Assembly: GCA_902633185.1 (NCBI GenBank)
Contig: CACPFN010000001.1
Coordinates: forward strand, 1 to 64,000
Length of the DNA stretch: 64,000 nucleotides
Direction: 5' to 3'
Source: an uncultured Pelagibacteraceae bacterium
GTDB lineage: Bacteria > Pseudomonadota > Alphaproteobacteria > Pelagibacterales > Pelagibacteraceae
Below are positions 49,311-59,224 of the stretch, one piece after another. A model generated the notes under the pieces. The model searched no databases, was not told the origin of the DNA, and saw only the letters and a program-made list of their open reading frames with translations. Both the position numbers and the translations under genes were made by a program. Each line of letters starts with the position of its first letter. The stretch's first letter is position 1.

Positions 49311-50501
49311 CTATCTTGCTTGTCTAATACTCTCTAAAACTAAAGTCTTGACCTCATCTAATGATGCCTTTTTAGGATTTTGTCCATAAGCTTGGTCTAG
49401 CATTGATTTCTTTGCTATTCTATCTTTGCAATCTTCTGGTACTCCCAATTCGTTTAATCCTTTAGGGATTTGTAATCTATCTAGAATTATATTTAAGTTG
49501 TCTTGAAAACTTTCAATTGAATGGTTTTCAAATTGCATAGCCTCCGACATTCTTTTTACTTTTTCTTCTAATCCAGGCAAATTATATTTCATGACTGCGG
49601 GAAGTATAATTGCATTAGTCAATCCATGATGAGTATTATATTCAGCGCCAACCATATGTGAAATTGCATGAACTAAACCTAGACCTTTTAAGAAAGCTAT
49701 TCCACCCAAATAAGATCCAATAATCATTCCTCCTCTAGCTAAGAGATTATCAGGCTCCTCTACAGCTGCATAAAGTGATTTTGAAATTAAATTCAAACTT
49801 TCCAATGCAGAACCATCACAAAGTGGATGAAACATAGGAACACTATAACCTTCAATTGCATGTATCATTGCATCTATACCGGTCCAGGCAGTAAGATTTG
49901 CTGGTAATTTTAAAGTTAACTCTGGATCTACTAAAGCTAAACATGGTCGGGCATCTGGATGCCATAAACAAAACTTCATTCCTTTTTCAAGATGAGTGAC
50001 CATGGCAGTAACTTCTGTTTCAGCGCCAGTTCCTGCTGTAGTTGGAATAGTAATTATTTTTGGAAAAGGATTTTCCATAGTTAATTTTGGTGGCTCTTTT
50101 TCAAATTCAAAATCCCATAACGGTACACCGCTATCAACTGTAAGAGAAATTGCTTTTCCTCCATCCATTGCACTTCCGCCGCCTATTGCGATTATTGCAT
50201 CATGATTGCCTTCACGAAATTTTTTACATCCAGAATCTATTTCATCATCTCTAGGATTTGGCGATATATTTGAATAAATATCTGATTTGATTTTTGAATC
50301 ATTAAGTAAATTTTGTAAATCACTTATAAATGGTAAATTTACACTACCACTATCAGTAACGATTAATGCATTATTTATTTTAAAATTTTTGCAAAACTTT
50401 CCAATTTCTTTAAATCTTCCAGGCCCATAAGCTGTAAAAGTTGGGAATGTCCAATCCTGATTATTTAATAAAAATTCTTCATTAAGCTTAAAATTTTGCA
50501 T
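49311..50501 (-). CDS. Iron-containing alcohol dehydrogenase
   Basis: AIGGGSAMDGGKAI; IPTTAGTGAETEVTAM; GLVHAISHMVGAEYNTHHGLTNAIILP. Confidence 0.95.
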   Translation of the reverse strand: MQNFKLNEEFLLNNQDWTFPTFTAYGPGRFKEIGKFCKNFKINNALIVTDSGSVNLPFISDLQNLLNDSKIKSDIYSNISPNPRDDEIDSGCKKFREGNHDAIIAIGGGSAMDGGKAISLTVDSGVPLWDFEFEKEPPKLTMENPFPKIITIPTTAGTGAETEVTAMVTHLEKGMKFCLWHPDARPCLALVDPELTLKLPANLTAWTGIDAMIHAIEGYSVPMFHPLCDGSALESLNLISKSLYAAVEEPDNLLARGGMIIGSYLGGIAFLKGLGLVHAISHMVGAEYNTHHGLTNAIILPAVMKYNLPGLEEKVKRMSEAMQFENHSIESFQDNLNIILDRLQIPKGLNELGVPEDCKDRIAKKSMLDQAYGQNPKKASLDEVKTLVLESIRQAR

Positions 50502-50539
50502 AATATTTTAAAAACTTATACTAATTTCAATATTATTAA

Positions 50540-51472
50540 ATGAAAATTTCATCTGAAAAAACAGATCTAAAAAAAACATATTTAGCAATTGCTACAATGC
50601 TATTAGCAATTTTGTGTATAGATCTTTACATGGTTATTATTAAATTTTTAGGTAATGAATACTCAATAATTCAATTAACTTTATTTAGAAATGTAGCAGC
50701 AATTATACCTTTGCTATTATTAATCTTATTCACAAATGAATTTTCAACAATATTTAAAAACATAGGAAATAAGTTTTTGATATTGAGCTGTTTGAGAGGA
50801 ATATGTTTTCTTTCTATGAATGTATTCATTTTCATCTCAGTAGTAAATCTGGAATTTGCAACAGCAATGACGTTAACCTTCTCGTCACCCTTCTTTATAG
50901 TTATACTATCAATAATTTTATTGAGTGAAAAAATTGGTATTTATAGATGGTCAGCAGTTATAATTGGTTTTGTTGGTGTAGTAATGATAATGAAACCAAC
51001 CAGTGAAATTTTTAGTTTGTACTCAATATTTCCAATTCTAACAGCTATAGCATGGGCTTTCACTGTGATAATTTTAAAATTCATTCAAGGCAATCATTCA
51101 ACTGCAAAAATTCAGTTATACACATTAATTTTTAATGTCATTGGTGGTTTACTTTTATTTTTTGTAACTACAGGACATGTTGAAATTAAAAATTTTAAAG
51201 ATTTTATTTTGATGACAATGACTGGAGTTTTGGGTGGTACAGCAGCAATATTATTTATTTATTCTTATCGTTTAATTTCAGCAAGTAAAATTGCTTCATT
51301 TGAGTATCTTGGTATACCTTCATCTTTTATTCTTGGTTGGATTTTCTTTAATGAAGCTCCATGGAGCCAACTATTTCCTGGAGTAATAGTAATTATTTTT
51401 GCTGGTATGATTATTATATGGAGAGATAATATTAAAAAGAAATCAATAGAAGGTAATAAGCAAATTTATTGA
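50540..51472 (+). CDS. DMT superfamily (EamA) transporter
   Basis: Multi-TM; LSEKIGIYRWSAVIIGFVGVVMIMKP EamA motif. Confidence 0.9.
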   Translation: MKISSEKTDLKKTYLAIATMLLAILCIDLYMVIIKFLGNEYSIIQLTLFRNVAAIIPLLLLILFTNEFSTIFKNIGNKFLILSCLRGICFLSMNVFIFISVVNLEFATAMTLTFSSPFFIVILSIILLSEKIGIYRWSAVIIGFVGVVMIMKPTSEIFSLYSIFPILTAIAWAFTVIILKFIQGNHSTAKIQLYTLIFNVIGGLLLFFVTTGHVEIKNFKDFILMTMTGVLGGTAAILFIYSYRLISASKIASFEYLGIPSSFILGWIFFNEAPWSQLFPGVIVIIFAGMIIIWRDNIKKKSIEGNKQIY

Positions 51473-52512
51473 TTTGATCTCATAGATTTCATGACTATTA
51501 CTCTGTCTATTTCACCTAATAGCTTTCCACTTTCATTACAAACTACAGGATAAGTTTTATCATTATCAATTAGCCTATCTATTAAATTTTCAATTTTAGA
51601 ATTATCTAAAATATTATCTTTTCCATTCTCAAATAAATTTTTTGTTTCATTGCAGCATTCTGTTCTCATGACTTTGCCTGCACTTAATACTTTATATTTA
51701 GGAACATCTTCGCAAAAATCTTTAACATATTGATCTTTTGGATTAGATACAATTTCTTCTGGTGTACCAACTTGAGAAACTTCTCCATCTTTCATAATTG
51801 CAATGTGATCACCCATTTTAATTGCCTCTAAAAAGTCGTGAGTTATAAATACCATAGTTTTTTGAAGCTTTTCTTGGATCTTTAAAAGCTCATCTTGCAT
51901 TTCTCTTCTTATCAAAGGATCCAAAGCCGAAAATGGTTCATCGAAAATTAATATTTCAGGATCCACAGCTAATGCTCTTGCAAGTCCTACTCTTTGCTGC
52001 ATACCTCCAGATAATTCTCTTGGATAATTATTATGCCAACCATCTAAGCCAACCATTTTTAAAACTTCCATTGACTTTTCTGTTCTTATATCTTTTTTTG
52101 TTCCCCTTACTTCTAATCCATAACCGATATTTTCTAGGACTGTTCTATGAGGAAATAAACCAAAATGTTGGAAAACCATACTCATTTTATTTCTTCTTAA
52201 TTCCAATAATTCACTTGCACTCATTTTTGTAACTTCAACATCATCCATTTTCACCATGCCAGCTGTTGGTTCAATCAATCTCGAAATGCATCTCACTAGT
52301 GTTGATTTTCCACTACCAGATAATCCCATTACTACAAATGTTTCTCCTTTTTGAATTGAAAAACTGACATCTTTTACAGCAACAACATGTCCTGTCTTTT
52401 CTTGAACTTCCTTAATAGTTAAATTTTTATCAAGGTTTTTAATAATTCTCTTTTCGTCTGGTCCAAATAACTTCCATATATTTGTACAAGTGATTTTTTG
52501 TTCTACAGCCAT
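51466..52512 (-). CDS. Betaine/proline-type ABC transporter ATP-binding protein (ProV-like)
   Basis: VVMGLSGSGKSTLVRCISRLIEPTAG; LSGGMQQRVGLARALAVDPEILIFDEPFSALDPLIR; CBS-like tail. Confidence 0.93.
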   Translation of the reverse strand: MAVEQKITCTNIWKLFGPDEKRIIKNLDKNLTIKEVQEKTGHVVAVKDVSFSIQKGETFVVMGLSGSGKSTLVRCISRLIEPTAGMVKMDDVEVTKMSASELLELRRNKMSMVFQHFGLFPHRTVLENIGYGLEVRGTKKDIRTEKSMEVLKMVGLDGWHNNYPRELSGGMQQRVGLARALAVDPEILIFDEPFSALDPLIRREMQDELLKIQEKLQKTMVFITHDFLEAIKMGDHIAIMKDGEVSQVGTPEEIVSNPKDQYVKDFCEDVPKYKVLSAGKVMRTECCNETKNLFENGKDNILDNSKIENLIDRLIDNDKTYPVVCNESGKLLGEIDRVIVMKSMRSNQ

Positions 52513-52589
52513 TTTTAATAAATAATATTACTTCAAAAATAGACAATATTTTACTTTAAATGTAAAATTATTTATTTTAACTTGCTAAC

Positions 52590-54710
52590 ATGGCTACTAG
52601 AACTGATTTAATAGATAAATCAAATCAATCAAAAAACATAATAACTTATGTAATTATTGGAGTTGTTTTTTTAGTAGCACTCTGGCTATCTACTCAAAGT
52701 GAAGGGCCGTCAAAGTTTCCTAAAGAAGTCACTGATAAATTTACATTTACAGCTTGGGTGAACGACGGAGAAGATTATTTAAAAAAAAATTACAGATGGG
52801 TTACTAAAATTATTGCAAGCTATATAAAAGAAACTTATTATTTTTTAGAAGACTTTTTACTTGAATCTCCTTGGATTTTAATAGCAACAATAATTGTAAT
52901 ACCCTGCATAATTGCAGGTGGTTTGCGATTGGGAATTTACTCTTCTTTTGTAGTTTATTTTTGGGGAGCAACGGGAATGTGGGAACCATCCTTGCAAACA
53001 GTGGCATTGATGGGTTTGTCAGTTTTATTATGTGTATTTTTTGGATTTATACTGGGTGTGTTGTGTTCACAAAGTAATAGATTTGAAAATTTCATGAAGC
53101 CAGTATTAGATACTATGCAAGTAATGCCAGCATTTGTGTATTTGTTCCCAGCATTATTTTTTTTTGGGATAGGAGGTGCGCCAGCAATATTGGCTACAAT
53201 GATATATGCAATGCCTCCAATAATAAGATTGACAAACACTGGTATAAGACAAGTGCCAGCTCAAACAATTGAGTCAGCGACTTCCTTTGGTTCAAGTAAA
53301 CTTCAATTGTTATTTAAAATTAAAATTCCATTATCTTTACCAAGTATAATGATGGGTATTAACCAAGTAATAATGATGGCATTGGCATTAGTGGTTCTTG
53401 CATGTTTTATAGGTGCCGAGGGTATTGGTGGACAAGTTTGGCAAGCAATAAGAAGATTGGATGTTGGTTGGGCAATGGAAGGTGGGCTATGTATTTTATT
53501 TATGGCGATAATGTTTGATAGATTTAGTTTAGCGTTTAGCAAAGATAAAGATAGACTTCCTTCAGATGTTCAAAGATTTTATTTACTTCCTCAAAGTTGG
53601 GAAAAATATCAAATCGCAAAAATTTTAGAAATGCCATTAAGTTTTGGAAATAAAATTTTAAAAATCATATGTCAAACAGTTACATCTGCTATAGCAACAG
53701 TATTTAGAGTCTTAGTTTCAATTTTTAATAAATCTACAGCAGAAAACATCGGTGAATTTATTAGCAAAAGATATTATGTTATTCCTTATTTTTTAGTTTT
53801 ATTTCTAATTGCATTTATAGATCATTACTTTTTAGAAATAGGAACATTTCCAAAAGAATGGAAATTATCAATAAGACAACCAATTACTAATGCAGTAGAA
53901 AGCTTGACTGTAAATCCAGGATTTATTTCTTTTGCAAAAGGTTTAAGAGCTTTTGTTTATTTAAATTTGTTAAGACCTTTAGATGTTTTTCTAACTCAAA
54001 TACCTTGGTGGTATACATTAGCAGTATTTTCGGCTTTAGGTTACGTAACTGTTGGAATAAGATTTGCAATAATTACAGCAGTCCTTCTTCTATTTATTGG
54101 TGCATGTGGAATATGGACACAATCAATGATAACTTTATCTTCAGTACTTGTATCAGTAGTGCTGTGTTTTGTTATAGGAGTTCCTCTTGGAATAATTGCA
54201 TCTTACAATGAAAGATTTAGAAATATTCAAAACGTTGTGTTGGATGCAATGCAAACACTTCCTTATTTCTGTTATTTAATTCCTGTTCTAATGTTTTTTG
54301 GTGGTGGAACAGTGTCAGCTGTTCTTGCAACTGTAATATATTCAATTCCACCAATAATTCGATTAACTTCGCTAGGTTTAACACAAGTTTCTGGCACTTA
54401 CTCTGAAGTATCGAGATCATTTGGTGGAACACTTATTCAAACATTAAATAAAGTTAAGTTCCCATTAGCTATTCCAAGTTTAGTTATTGGATTTAATCAG
54501 ACTGTAATTATGGCTTTTGCTATGCAAATTGTTACACCACTTATTGGTGGTAAGGGTTTAGGTTTAGAAGTATTTAATGGTCTTGCGAGATCAGATACTG
54601 GAAGAGGATTGGCAGCTGGAATTGGAATCGTATTACTAGCTATTATTATTGATAGAATTACACTTGCGTGGACAAAGAAACAAAGAGAAGCTTTAGGCTT
54701 AATAAGCTAA
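52590..54710 (+). CDS. Betaine/TMAO-type ABC transporter permease, internally duplicated (ProW-ProW fusion)
   Basis: Two homologous permease halves: MQVMPAFVYLFPALFFFGIGGAPAILATMIYAMPPIIRLT and MQTLPYFCYLIPVLMFFGGGTVSAVLATVIYSIPPIIRLT. Confidence 0.93.
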   Translation: MATRTDLIDKSNQSKNIITYVIIGVVFLVALWLSTQSEGPSKFPKEVTDKFTFTAWVNDGEDYLKKNYRWVTKIIASYIKETYYFLEDFLLESPWILIATIIVIPCIIAGGLRLGIYSSFVVYFWGATGMWEPSLQTVALMGLSVLLCVFFGFILGVLCSQSNRFENFMKPVLDTMQVMPAFVYLFPALFFFGIGGAPAILATMIYAMPPIIRLTNTGIRQVPAQTIESATSFGSSKLQLLFKIKIPLSLPSIMMGINQVIMMALALVVLACFIGAEGIGGQVWQAIRRLDVGWAMEGGLCILFMAIMFDRFSLAFSKDKDRLPSDVQRFYLLPQSWEKYQIAKILEMPLSFGNKILKIICQTVTSAIATVFRVLVSIFNKSTAENIGEFISKRYYVIPYFLVLFLIAFIDHYFLEIGTFPKEWKLSIRQPITNAVESLTVNPGFISFAKGLRAFVYLNLLRPLDVFLTQIPWWYTLAVFSALGYVTVGIRFAIITAVLLLFIGACGIWTQSMITLSSVLVSVVLCFVIGVPLGIIASYNERFRNIQNVVLDAMQTLPYFCYLIPVLMFFGGGTVSAVLATVIYSIPPIIRLTSLGLTQVSGTYSEVSRSFGGTLIQTLNKVKFPLAIPSLVIGFNQTVIMAFAMQIVTPLIGGKGLGLEVFNGLARSDTGRGLAAGIGIVLLAIIIDRITLAWTKKQREALGLIS

Positions 54711-54712
54711 GA

Positions 54713-54728
54713 CAAATAGTACTATTTG
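54713..54728. repeat. 16-bp perfect palindrome CAAATAGTACTATTTG between permease and SBP genes
   Basis: Read directly; self-reverse-complementary. Confidence 0.85.
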
Positions 54729-54796
54729 CGTGGTTTACATACCAATACATTTTGATCTAAAATGTGTTTTTAATTAATTAAAAAGAGAGGAAATAA

Positions 54797-55801
54797 ATGA
54801 AGTTATCAAAAAAGATATCAGCACTAATTCTTTCTGTAGCTCTGTTAATTGGAAGCTTTGGTCAAGCTAATGCAGCCAAAAGACTTCATGCAGCTATAGC
54901 AGATTGGACTGGTGGGATAATTACTTGCGAAGTTGCCGTAGCAATTCTTGAAAGAGAAATGGGATACAAAATTAAACAAACTGTATTTCCTTCAGGAACT
55001 GGTTTATGGGAAGCAATCGCTGCAGGTGAGTTAGACTTCGCTTGCGAAAGTTGGCCAAGTTACGCTGAAGCTGACACTGTTATGTTAAAAGAGGACTTAA
55101 TATACGAAGGTAAAGTCGTCGGGACATACAGTGGTGATGGAAGTGTAGACTTACTTGGAACAGCAGGAATAATTGGTATGTCAGACTACTGGATACCGAG
55201 ATATGCTGCTGAAGAACTAGGTATTAAAACTTGGAAAGACTTAAATAAACACAAAGCAAAATTTGCAACAATTGAAAGTGGTAAGAAAGGTAGACTTATT
55301 GGATGTCCGGTTGCAGGTTGGAACTGTCATGACCAAAAAAGACTTGATCTTTTAGGAATAGACTTCCAGGCTGATGAACTTGGAACAGAAGCTGCTGCTA
55401 TCGCAGAAGCAAAAGCTGCTTACATGCGAAAAGAGCCATTCCTACTTTATCTATGGTCACCACATTGGTTCTTTGGTGAGTATGATATGGTTGGTGTACA
55501 ACTTCCAGAACACAAAACTTGTGACAGCTTCACTGAAGCAAATAACTGGAAAGATTGTGGAACCGCTGCATGGCCAGCAACTGGTTGGGCTAAAGATTAC
55601 ACGATGAACTACGGAAACCCAGCTACTTTTGCTAGTGCAGAACATGCTGATGCTAAGAAGTTCTTTGAAAAAATGTCTTTACAAAATATTGACCAAGCTA
55701 AAATGTTAGTTGAAGTTGATATTAAGAAAAGAGATGTAAAAGAAGTTGTTAATGAGTGGTTAGACAATAATCCAGATAAATGGAAAAGTTGGCTTCCATA
55801 A
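54797..55801 (+). CDS. Betaine/TMAO-type ABC transporter substrate-binding protein (ProX/OpuAC-like)
   Basis: Signal peptide; IADWTGGIITCEVAVAILEREMGYKIKQTVFPSGTGLWEAIAAGELDFACESWPS; AGAGGAA SD. Confidence 0.92.
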   Translation: MKLSKKISALILSVALLIGSFGQANAAKRLHAAIADWTGGIITCEVAVAILEREMGYKIKQTVFPSGTGLWEAIAAGELDFACESWPSYAEADTVMLKEDLIYEGKVVGTYSGDGSVDLLGTAGIIGMSDYWIPRYAAEELGIKTWKDLNKHKAKFATIESGKKGRLIGCPVAGWNCHDQKRLDLLGIDFQADELGTEAAAIAEAKAAYMRKEPFLLYLWSPHWFFGEYDMVGVQLPEHKTCDSFTEANNWKDCGTAAWPATGWAKDYTMNYGNPATFASAEHADAKKFFEKMSLQNIDQAKMLVEVDIKKRDVKEVVNEWLDNNPDKWKSWLP

Positions 55802-55823
55802 TAACTTTAAAAATAAATTAGAT

Positions 55824-55858
55824 AAAAAGGGCTTTGATTTTCAAAGCCCTTTTTTTTT
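55824..55858. terminator. Strong bidirectional terminator between convergent genes
   Basis: AAAAAGGGCTTTGA-ttt-TCAAAGCCCTTTTT, T tract after; A tract before. Confidence 0.93.
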
Positions 55859-56993
55859 ATTTCTTAAGATAATTTAATCTACCCACAATTTCATCTCTAT
55901 CCATGTAATAACCTTGTAGGTGTCTGTGTCCAGAATTTGGATCGAACTCAGTTCTTCCATGAAGCACTCTTCTATTATTGAATGTATATATATCTCCTGG
56001 TCTTAGCCTAAATTTTATTTGAAATTTGTCATCGTGTAAAAGTTTTCCAAATTTATGATGAGATTTATAAACTTTATCCATTTGATCTGGGTGACAATCT
56101 AAGGCGTCCATGGTTGCAGTACTAAATCTAACATCATTATAATCACCATCTTTTGTTAGACTTATTGCAGTGCCATAAAAGCTTCTATGAGCTTCTTGTG
56201 TATAATCTTTGTCTCTAAACTTTAAAGGAATTTTTGTCAGCGTATCAAAGGTATCTCTGTCGTTATTCTTTAAATATTCTGCTACAGCGAATGCATCTAC
56301 TGCTGATGAGTCACCTCCTTTTGCTGAATTAACTAAACAATGTAAAAATTGATACCCTGGAGGATTTTCAAACCATGGTAAATCCATATGATTTTGAAGT
56401 GCATGAGCTGTATAAGCTGAGTTATTCGGTTTTGGTATATTTATAACTTCAAAAGGTGTTTTAAAAAATGTCTCTCTTGTGTGGCTAATTCTATTTAAAA
56501 CAGGAAACGCAGAATTTTTTTCTACTGGAGCATTATAAACTATTGCTATTCCTTTATAATGAAGAAGCTCTAACCATTTAATTAATCCCTCTTCAGAAGA
56601 TATTATTTCATTGTGATCTATATATATATTATCAATATTTTTTTCTAAACTGCTATCCCATAATTTGTAAGGTGATTTGTATTTTTCATTATTTTTTATT
56701 GTGTAGCAATTTTCTCTAAGCCAATTAATATCATAATGGCTTACATGATTTCCCTCACTCCACTCTATTTCTAATTTACCATCGCTATTAAGATTATATT
56801 TTTTTGGGTTTATATTTTCTGATACATCTAAAATATTAAACATTCGATGCCTGGAATCTTTATCGTGTGCTGTAGGGCAATTATCTCTCAGCCACATATA
56901 ATTAAATCTACTCTCTTTCCCGTCATCCCAAATTACTTGAAGATAAGTCCCGTTTTTTGAGATTTTTGAAATTGAGTACATAATCAATATCAA
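55857..56993 (-). CDS. Gamma-butyrobetaine dioxygenase-like (Fe(II)/2OG, TauD-family)
   Basis: N-terminal WLRDNC domain; QNHMDLPWFENPPGYQFLHCL (HxD); NNRRVLHGRTEF (distal His). Confidence 0.85.
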   Translation of the reverse strand: MILIMYSISKISKNGTYLQVIWDDGKESRFNYMWLRDNCPTAHDKDSRHRMFNILDVSENINPKKYNLNSDGKLEIEWSEGNHVSHYDINWLRENCYTIKNNEKYKSPYKLWDSSLEKNIDNIYIDHNEIISSEEGLIKWLELLHYKGIAIVYNAPVEKNSAFPVLNRISHTRETFFKTPFEVINIPKPNNSAYTAHALQNHMDLPWFENPPGYQFLHCLVNSAKGGDSSAVDAFAVAEYLKNNDRDTFDTLTKIPLKFRDKDYTQEAHRSFYGTAISLTKDGDYNDVRFSTATMDALDCHPDQMDKVYKSHHKFGKLLHDDKFQIKFRLRPGDIYTFNNRRVLHGRTEFDPNSGHRHLQGYYMDRDEIVGRLNYLKK

Positions 56994-57083
56994 TATAAAA
57001 TAATTTAATGCTCAATTCAATTATTAGTTGACATATTAATAGTTGGAAGATTTGTTAGTTTGAATTATCTTTTAAAATTAAAA

Positions 57084-57869
57084 ATGAGCATTGCCTTAAA
57101 AAATAAAAAAATAATCATATCCGCAGGAGGTTCGGGTATTGGATGGAGTTCGGCAAAAATATTTTTAGATAAAGGTGCAACAGTATATCTTTGTGATATC
57201 AATTCAGCTTTTCTAAATAAATGCAAGAAGCACAAGCTCAATAATAAAAAATTATTTGTATTTCAGTGTGATGCTTCGGATGAGAATCAAGTAAAAAATT
57301 TTTTTAGCAAAATATTAAAAAAAACAAAAAAAATTGATGCTCTTATAAATAACGTTGGAATTGCTGGGCCAACTGGGACACTTGAAAAATTAAAAAGTCA
57401 GGATTGGGAAAATACATTAAAGGTAAACGTTATTAGCCATTTTTATTTTTCAAAATATTCAATTCCAATGCTAAAAAAAAATAAAGGTGGAGCTATAATA
57501 AATTTATCATCAACCGCAGGTATATTTGGATTTCCATTAAGATCCCCTTACTGCGCAAGTAAGTGGGCAGTTGTTGGTATAACCAAAACACTGGCAATGG
57601 AACTAGGAAAATTTAAAATTAGAGTAAACGCTATTTGTCCTGGAACCATAAAGGGAGATAGAATGGGTAGAGTAATAAGGGATAAATCGAAGTTTTTAAA
57701 TGTTTCAAAAAAATTAATAGAAAAAGAATTTGTTTCAATGACTTCAATGAATACATGGGTCTATGAAGAGGATATTGGAAGAATTTGTAGCTTTTTAATT
57801 TCGAATGATGCACCAAGGATATCAGGACAAGTAATTGCTGTAGACGGCAATACTCTAAGAATGCATTAG
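57084..57869 (+). CDS. Short-chain dehydrogenase/reductase (ATG start proposed; ORF track used TTG 57060)
   Basis: SAGGSGIGWSSAKIF; NNVGIAGPTGTLE; SPYCASKWAVVGITK (YxxxK). Confidence 0.9.
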   Translation: MSIALKNKKIIISAGGSGIGWSSAKIFLDKGATVYLCDINSAFLNKCKKHKLNNKKLFVFQCDASDENQVKNFFSKILKKTKKIDALINNVGIAGPTGTLEKLKSQDWENTLKVNVISHFYFSKYSIPMLKKNKGGAIINLSSTAGIFGFPLRSPYCASKWAVVGITKTLAMELGKFKIRVNAICPGTIKGDRMGRVIRDKSKFLNVSKKLIEKEFVSMTSMNTWVYEEDIGRICSFLISNDAPRISGQVIAVDGNTLRMH

Positions 57870-57872
57870 TAT

Positions 57873-58286
57873 TTAAACTTTAATATTTTTTTCGCTTATT
57901 TCCATAAATGGAAAATGAGACTCTTTATAGTGTATGTTCTCTGCTTTATTTAAAAAATTAATATCGTCTAGTAAACCTGCATATAAATAGTATTTTTTAT
58001 ACTTTTCTACATAAGTTAAAATAGGAGCAGCACATTTCCCACAAAAATGTTTTTTAATTTTATTACCACTGCCACCTTCATGTTCATAAATTTTTAATTT
58101 AGACTTATCTATATCTATTGCTCCATCTCTAAGTAATATAATTGTCATTATTCCTCCTATTTTTTTTCTACAATCAATACAATGACAATTGAAAACTAAA
58201 GGGACTTCATCAAGCTTAACCTTAAAAGTTATATTTCCACAGATACATCCACCAGTTTTATTTATAAAAATTTTTTTTTTCATCAA
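57873..58286 (-). CDS. GFA (glutathione-dependent formaldehyde-activating-like) family protein
   Basis: TGGCICGNITFKV; NCHCIDCRKKIGG; HFCGKCAAPI. Confidence 0.85.
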   Translation of the reverse strand: MMKKKIFINKTGGCICGNITFKVKLDEVPLVFNCHCIDCRKKIGGIMTIILLRDGAIDIDKSKLKIYEHEGGSGNKIKKHFCGKCAAPILTYVEKYKKYYLYAGLLDDINFLNKAENIHYKESHFPFMEISEKNIKV

Positions 58287-59224
58287 TTTCTAATTTTATT
58301 CTCATATTTTTTTCTAATTTTTAATACATCAACTAAATATTGGTCCCTAATATTTGAAAGCATATTAATTGATTTACCTTTAGCTTGTTTTTTTGTGCCT
58401 GATATAAGTTTATCAGATAATTTATTTGTTAACTTTGGAGCTTTTAATTTTGTCCAAGGTAATTTTAAGGCTGGACCAAATTGCTTTAACATATGTTTCA
58501 TTCCCGCATTACCTCCAGCAAGATGAAAGGTTAAAAAAGTGCCCATTATTGAGTATCTAAGACCTGGTCCATCTTCTATTGCACGATCTAATTCCTGTGT
58601 TGTTGCATAATTTTCATTAATAATATGTAGACCCTCTCTCCACAATGCCTCTTGAAGTCTATCCGATAAATAACCTGGTAATTCTTTTTTAAGCATGATT
58701 GGCCTCATTGAGATTGATTTGTAATATTTGTTTGCATCTGAAAGAAACTTTCTTGTAGTTTTTTTTCCAGGAACTATTTCAACTGCTGGCAATAAATACG
58801 CTGGGTTAAATGGATGTCCAATTATGCCTCTTTGAGGATTTTTACTCTTAGAAAAAATTTTAGAGGGTAAAAGTCCTGACGAACTTGATGAAATAATTAC
58901 ATCTGATTTTACATAATTAGAGATTTTTTGGATTAAATCAGTTTTAACTTTATAATTCTCTAATACACTTTCTTGAACAAAATCCACATTCGAAAGAGCC
59001 TTTTCCAACGAATTAAAGAATTTTAAATTTTTAATTAAAATTTTTTTTCCAAAAAGTTTTTTTATACTTTTTGAAGTTCTTTTTATTTCTTTTAAAACAT
59101 AATTTTTAAGATTTTTGTTTTGATCATATGCATGAACAATTTTGTTGTGAGCTAAATTCCTTATTATCCAGCCAGTTCCTATGACACCAGTTCCAACTAT
59201 TCCTACAGTTTTAATTTTTGACAT
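58283..59224 (-). CDS. L-carnitine 3-dehydrogenase-like (3-hydroxyacyl-CoA dehydrogenase fold)
   Basis: VGIVGTGVIGTGW; IIGHPFNPAYLLPAVEIVPG; DRLQEALWREGLHIINENYATTQELDRAIEDGPGLRYSIMGTFLTFHLAGGNAGMKHMLKQFGPALKLPWTKL. Confidence 0.85.
   Translation of the reverse strand: MSKIKTVGIVGTGVIGTGWIIRNLAHNKIVHAYDQNKNLKNYVLKEIKRTSKSIKKLFGKKILIKNLKFFNSLEKALSNVDFVQESVLENYKVKTDLIQKISNYVKSDVIISSSSSGLLPSKIFSKSKNPQRGIIGHPFNPAYLLPAVEIVPGKKTTRKFLSDANKYYKSISMRPIMLKKELPGYLSDRLQEALWREGLHIINENYATTQELDRAIEDGPGLRYSIMGTFLTFHLAGGNAGMKHMLKQFGPALKLPWTKLKAPKLTNKLSDKLISGTKKQAKGKSINMLSNIRDQYLVDVLKIRKKYENKIRN

Noticed and set aside
52810-53542. Several antisense and alternate-frame ORFs inside the fused permease gene
   Set aside because: Overlap a clear permease; biased composition without domain features.
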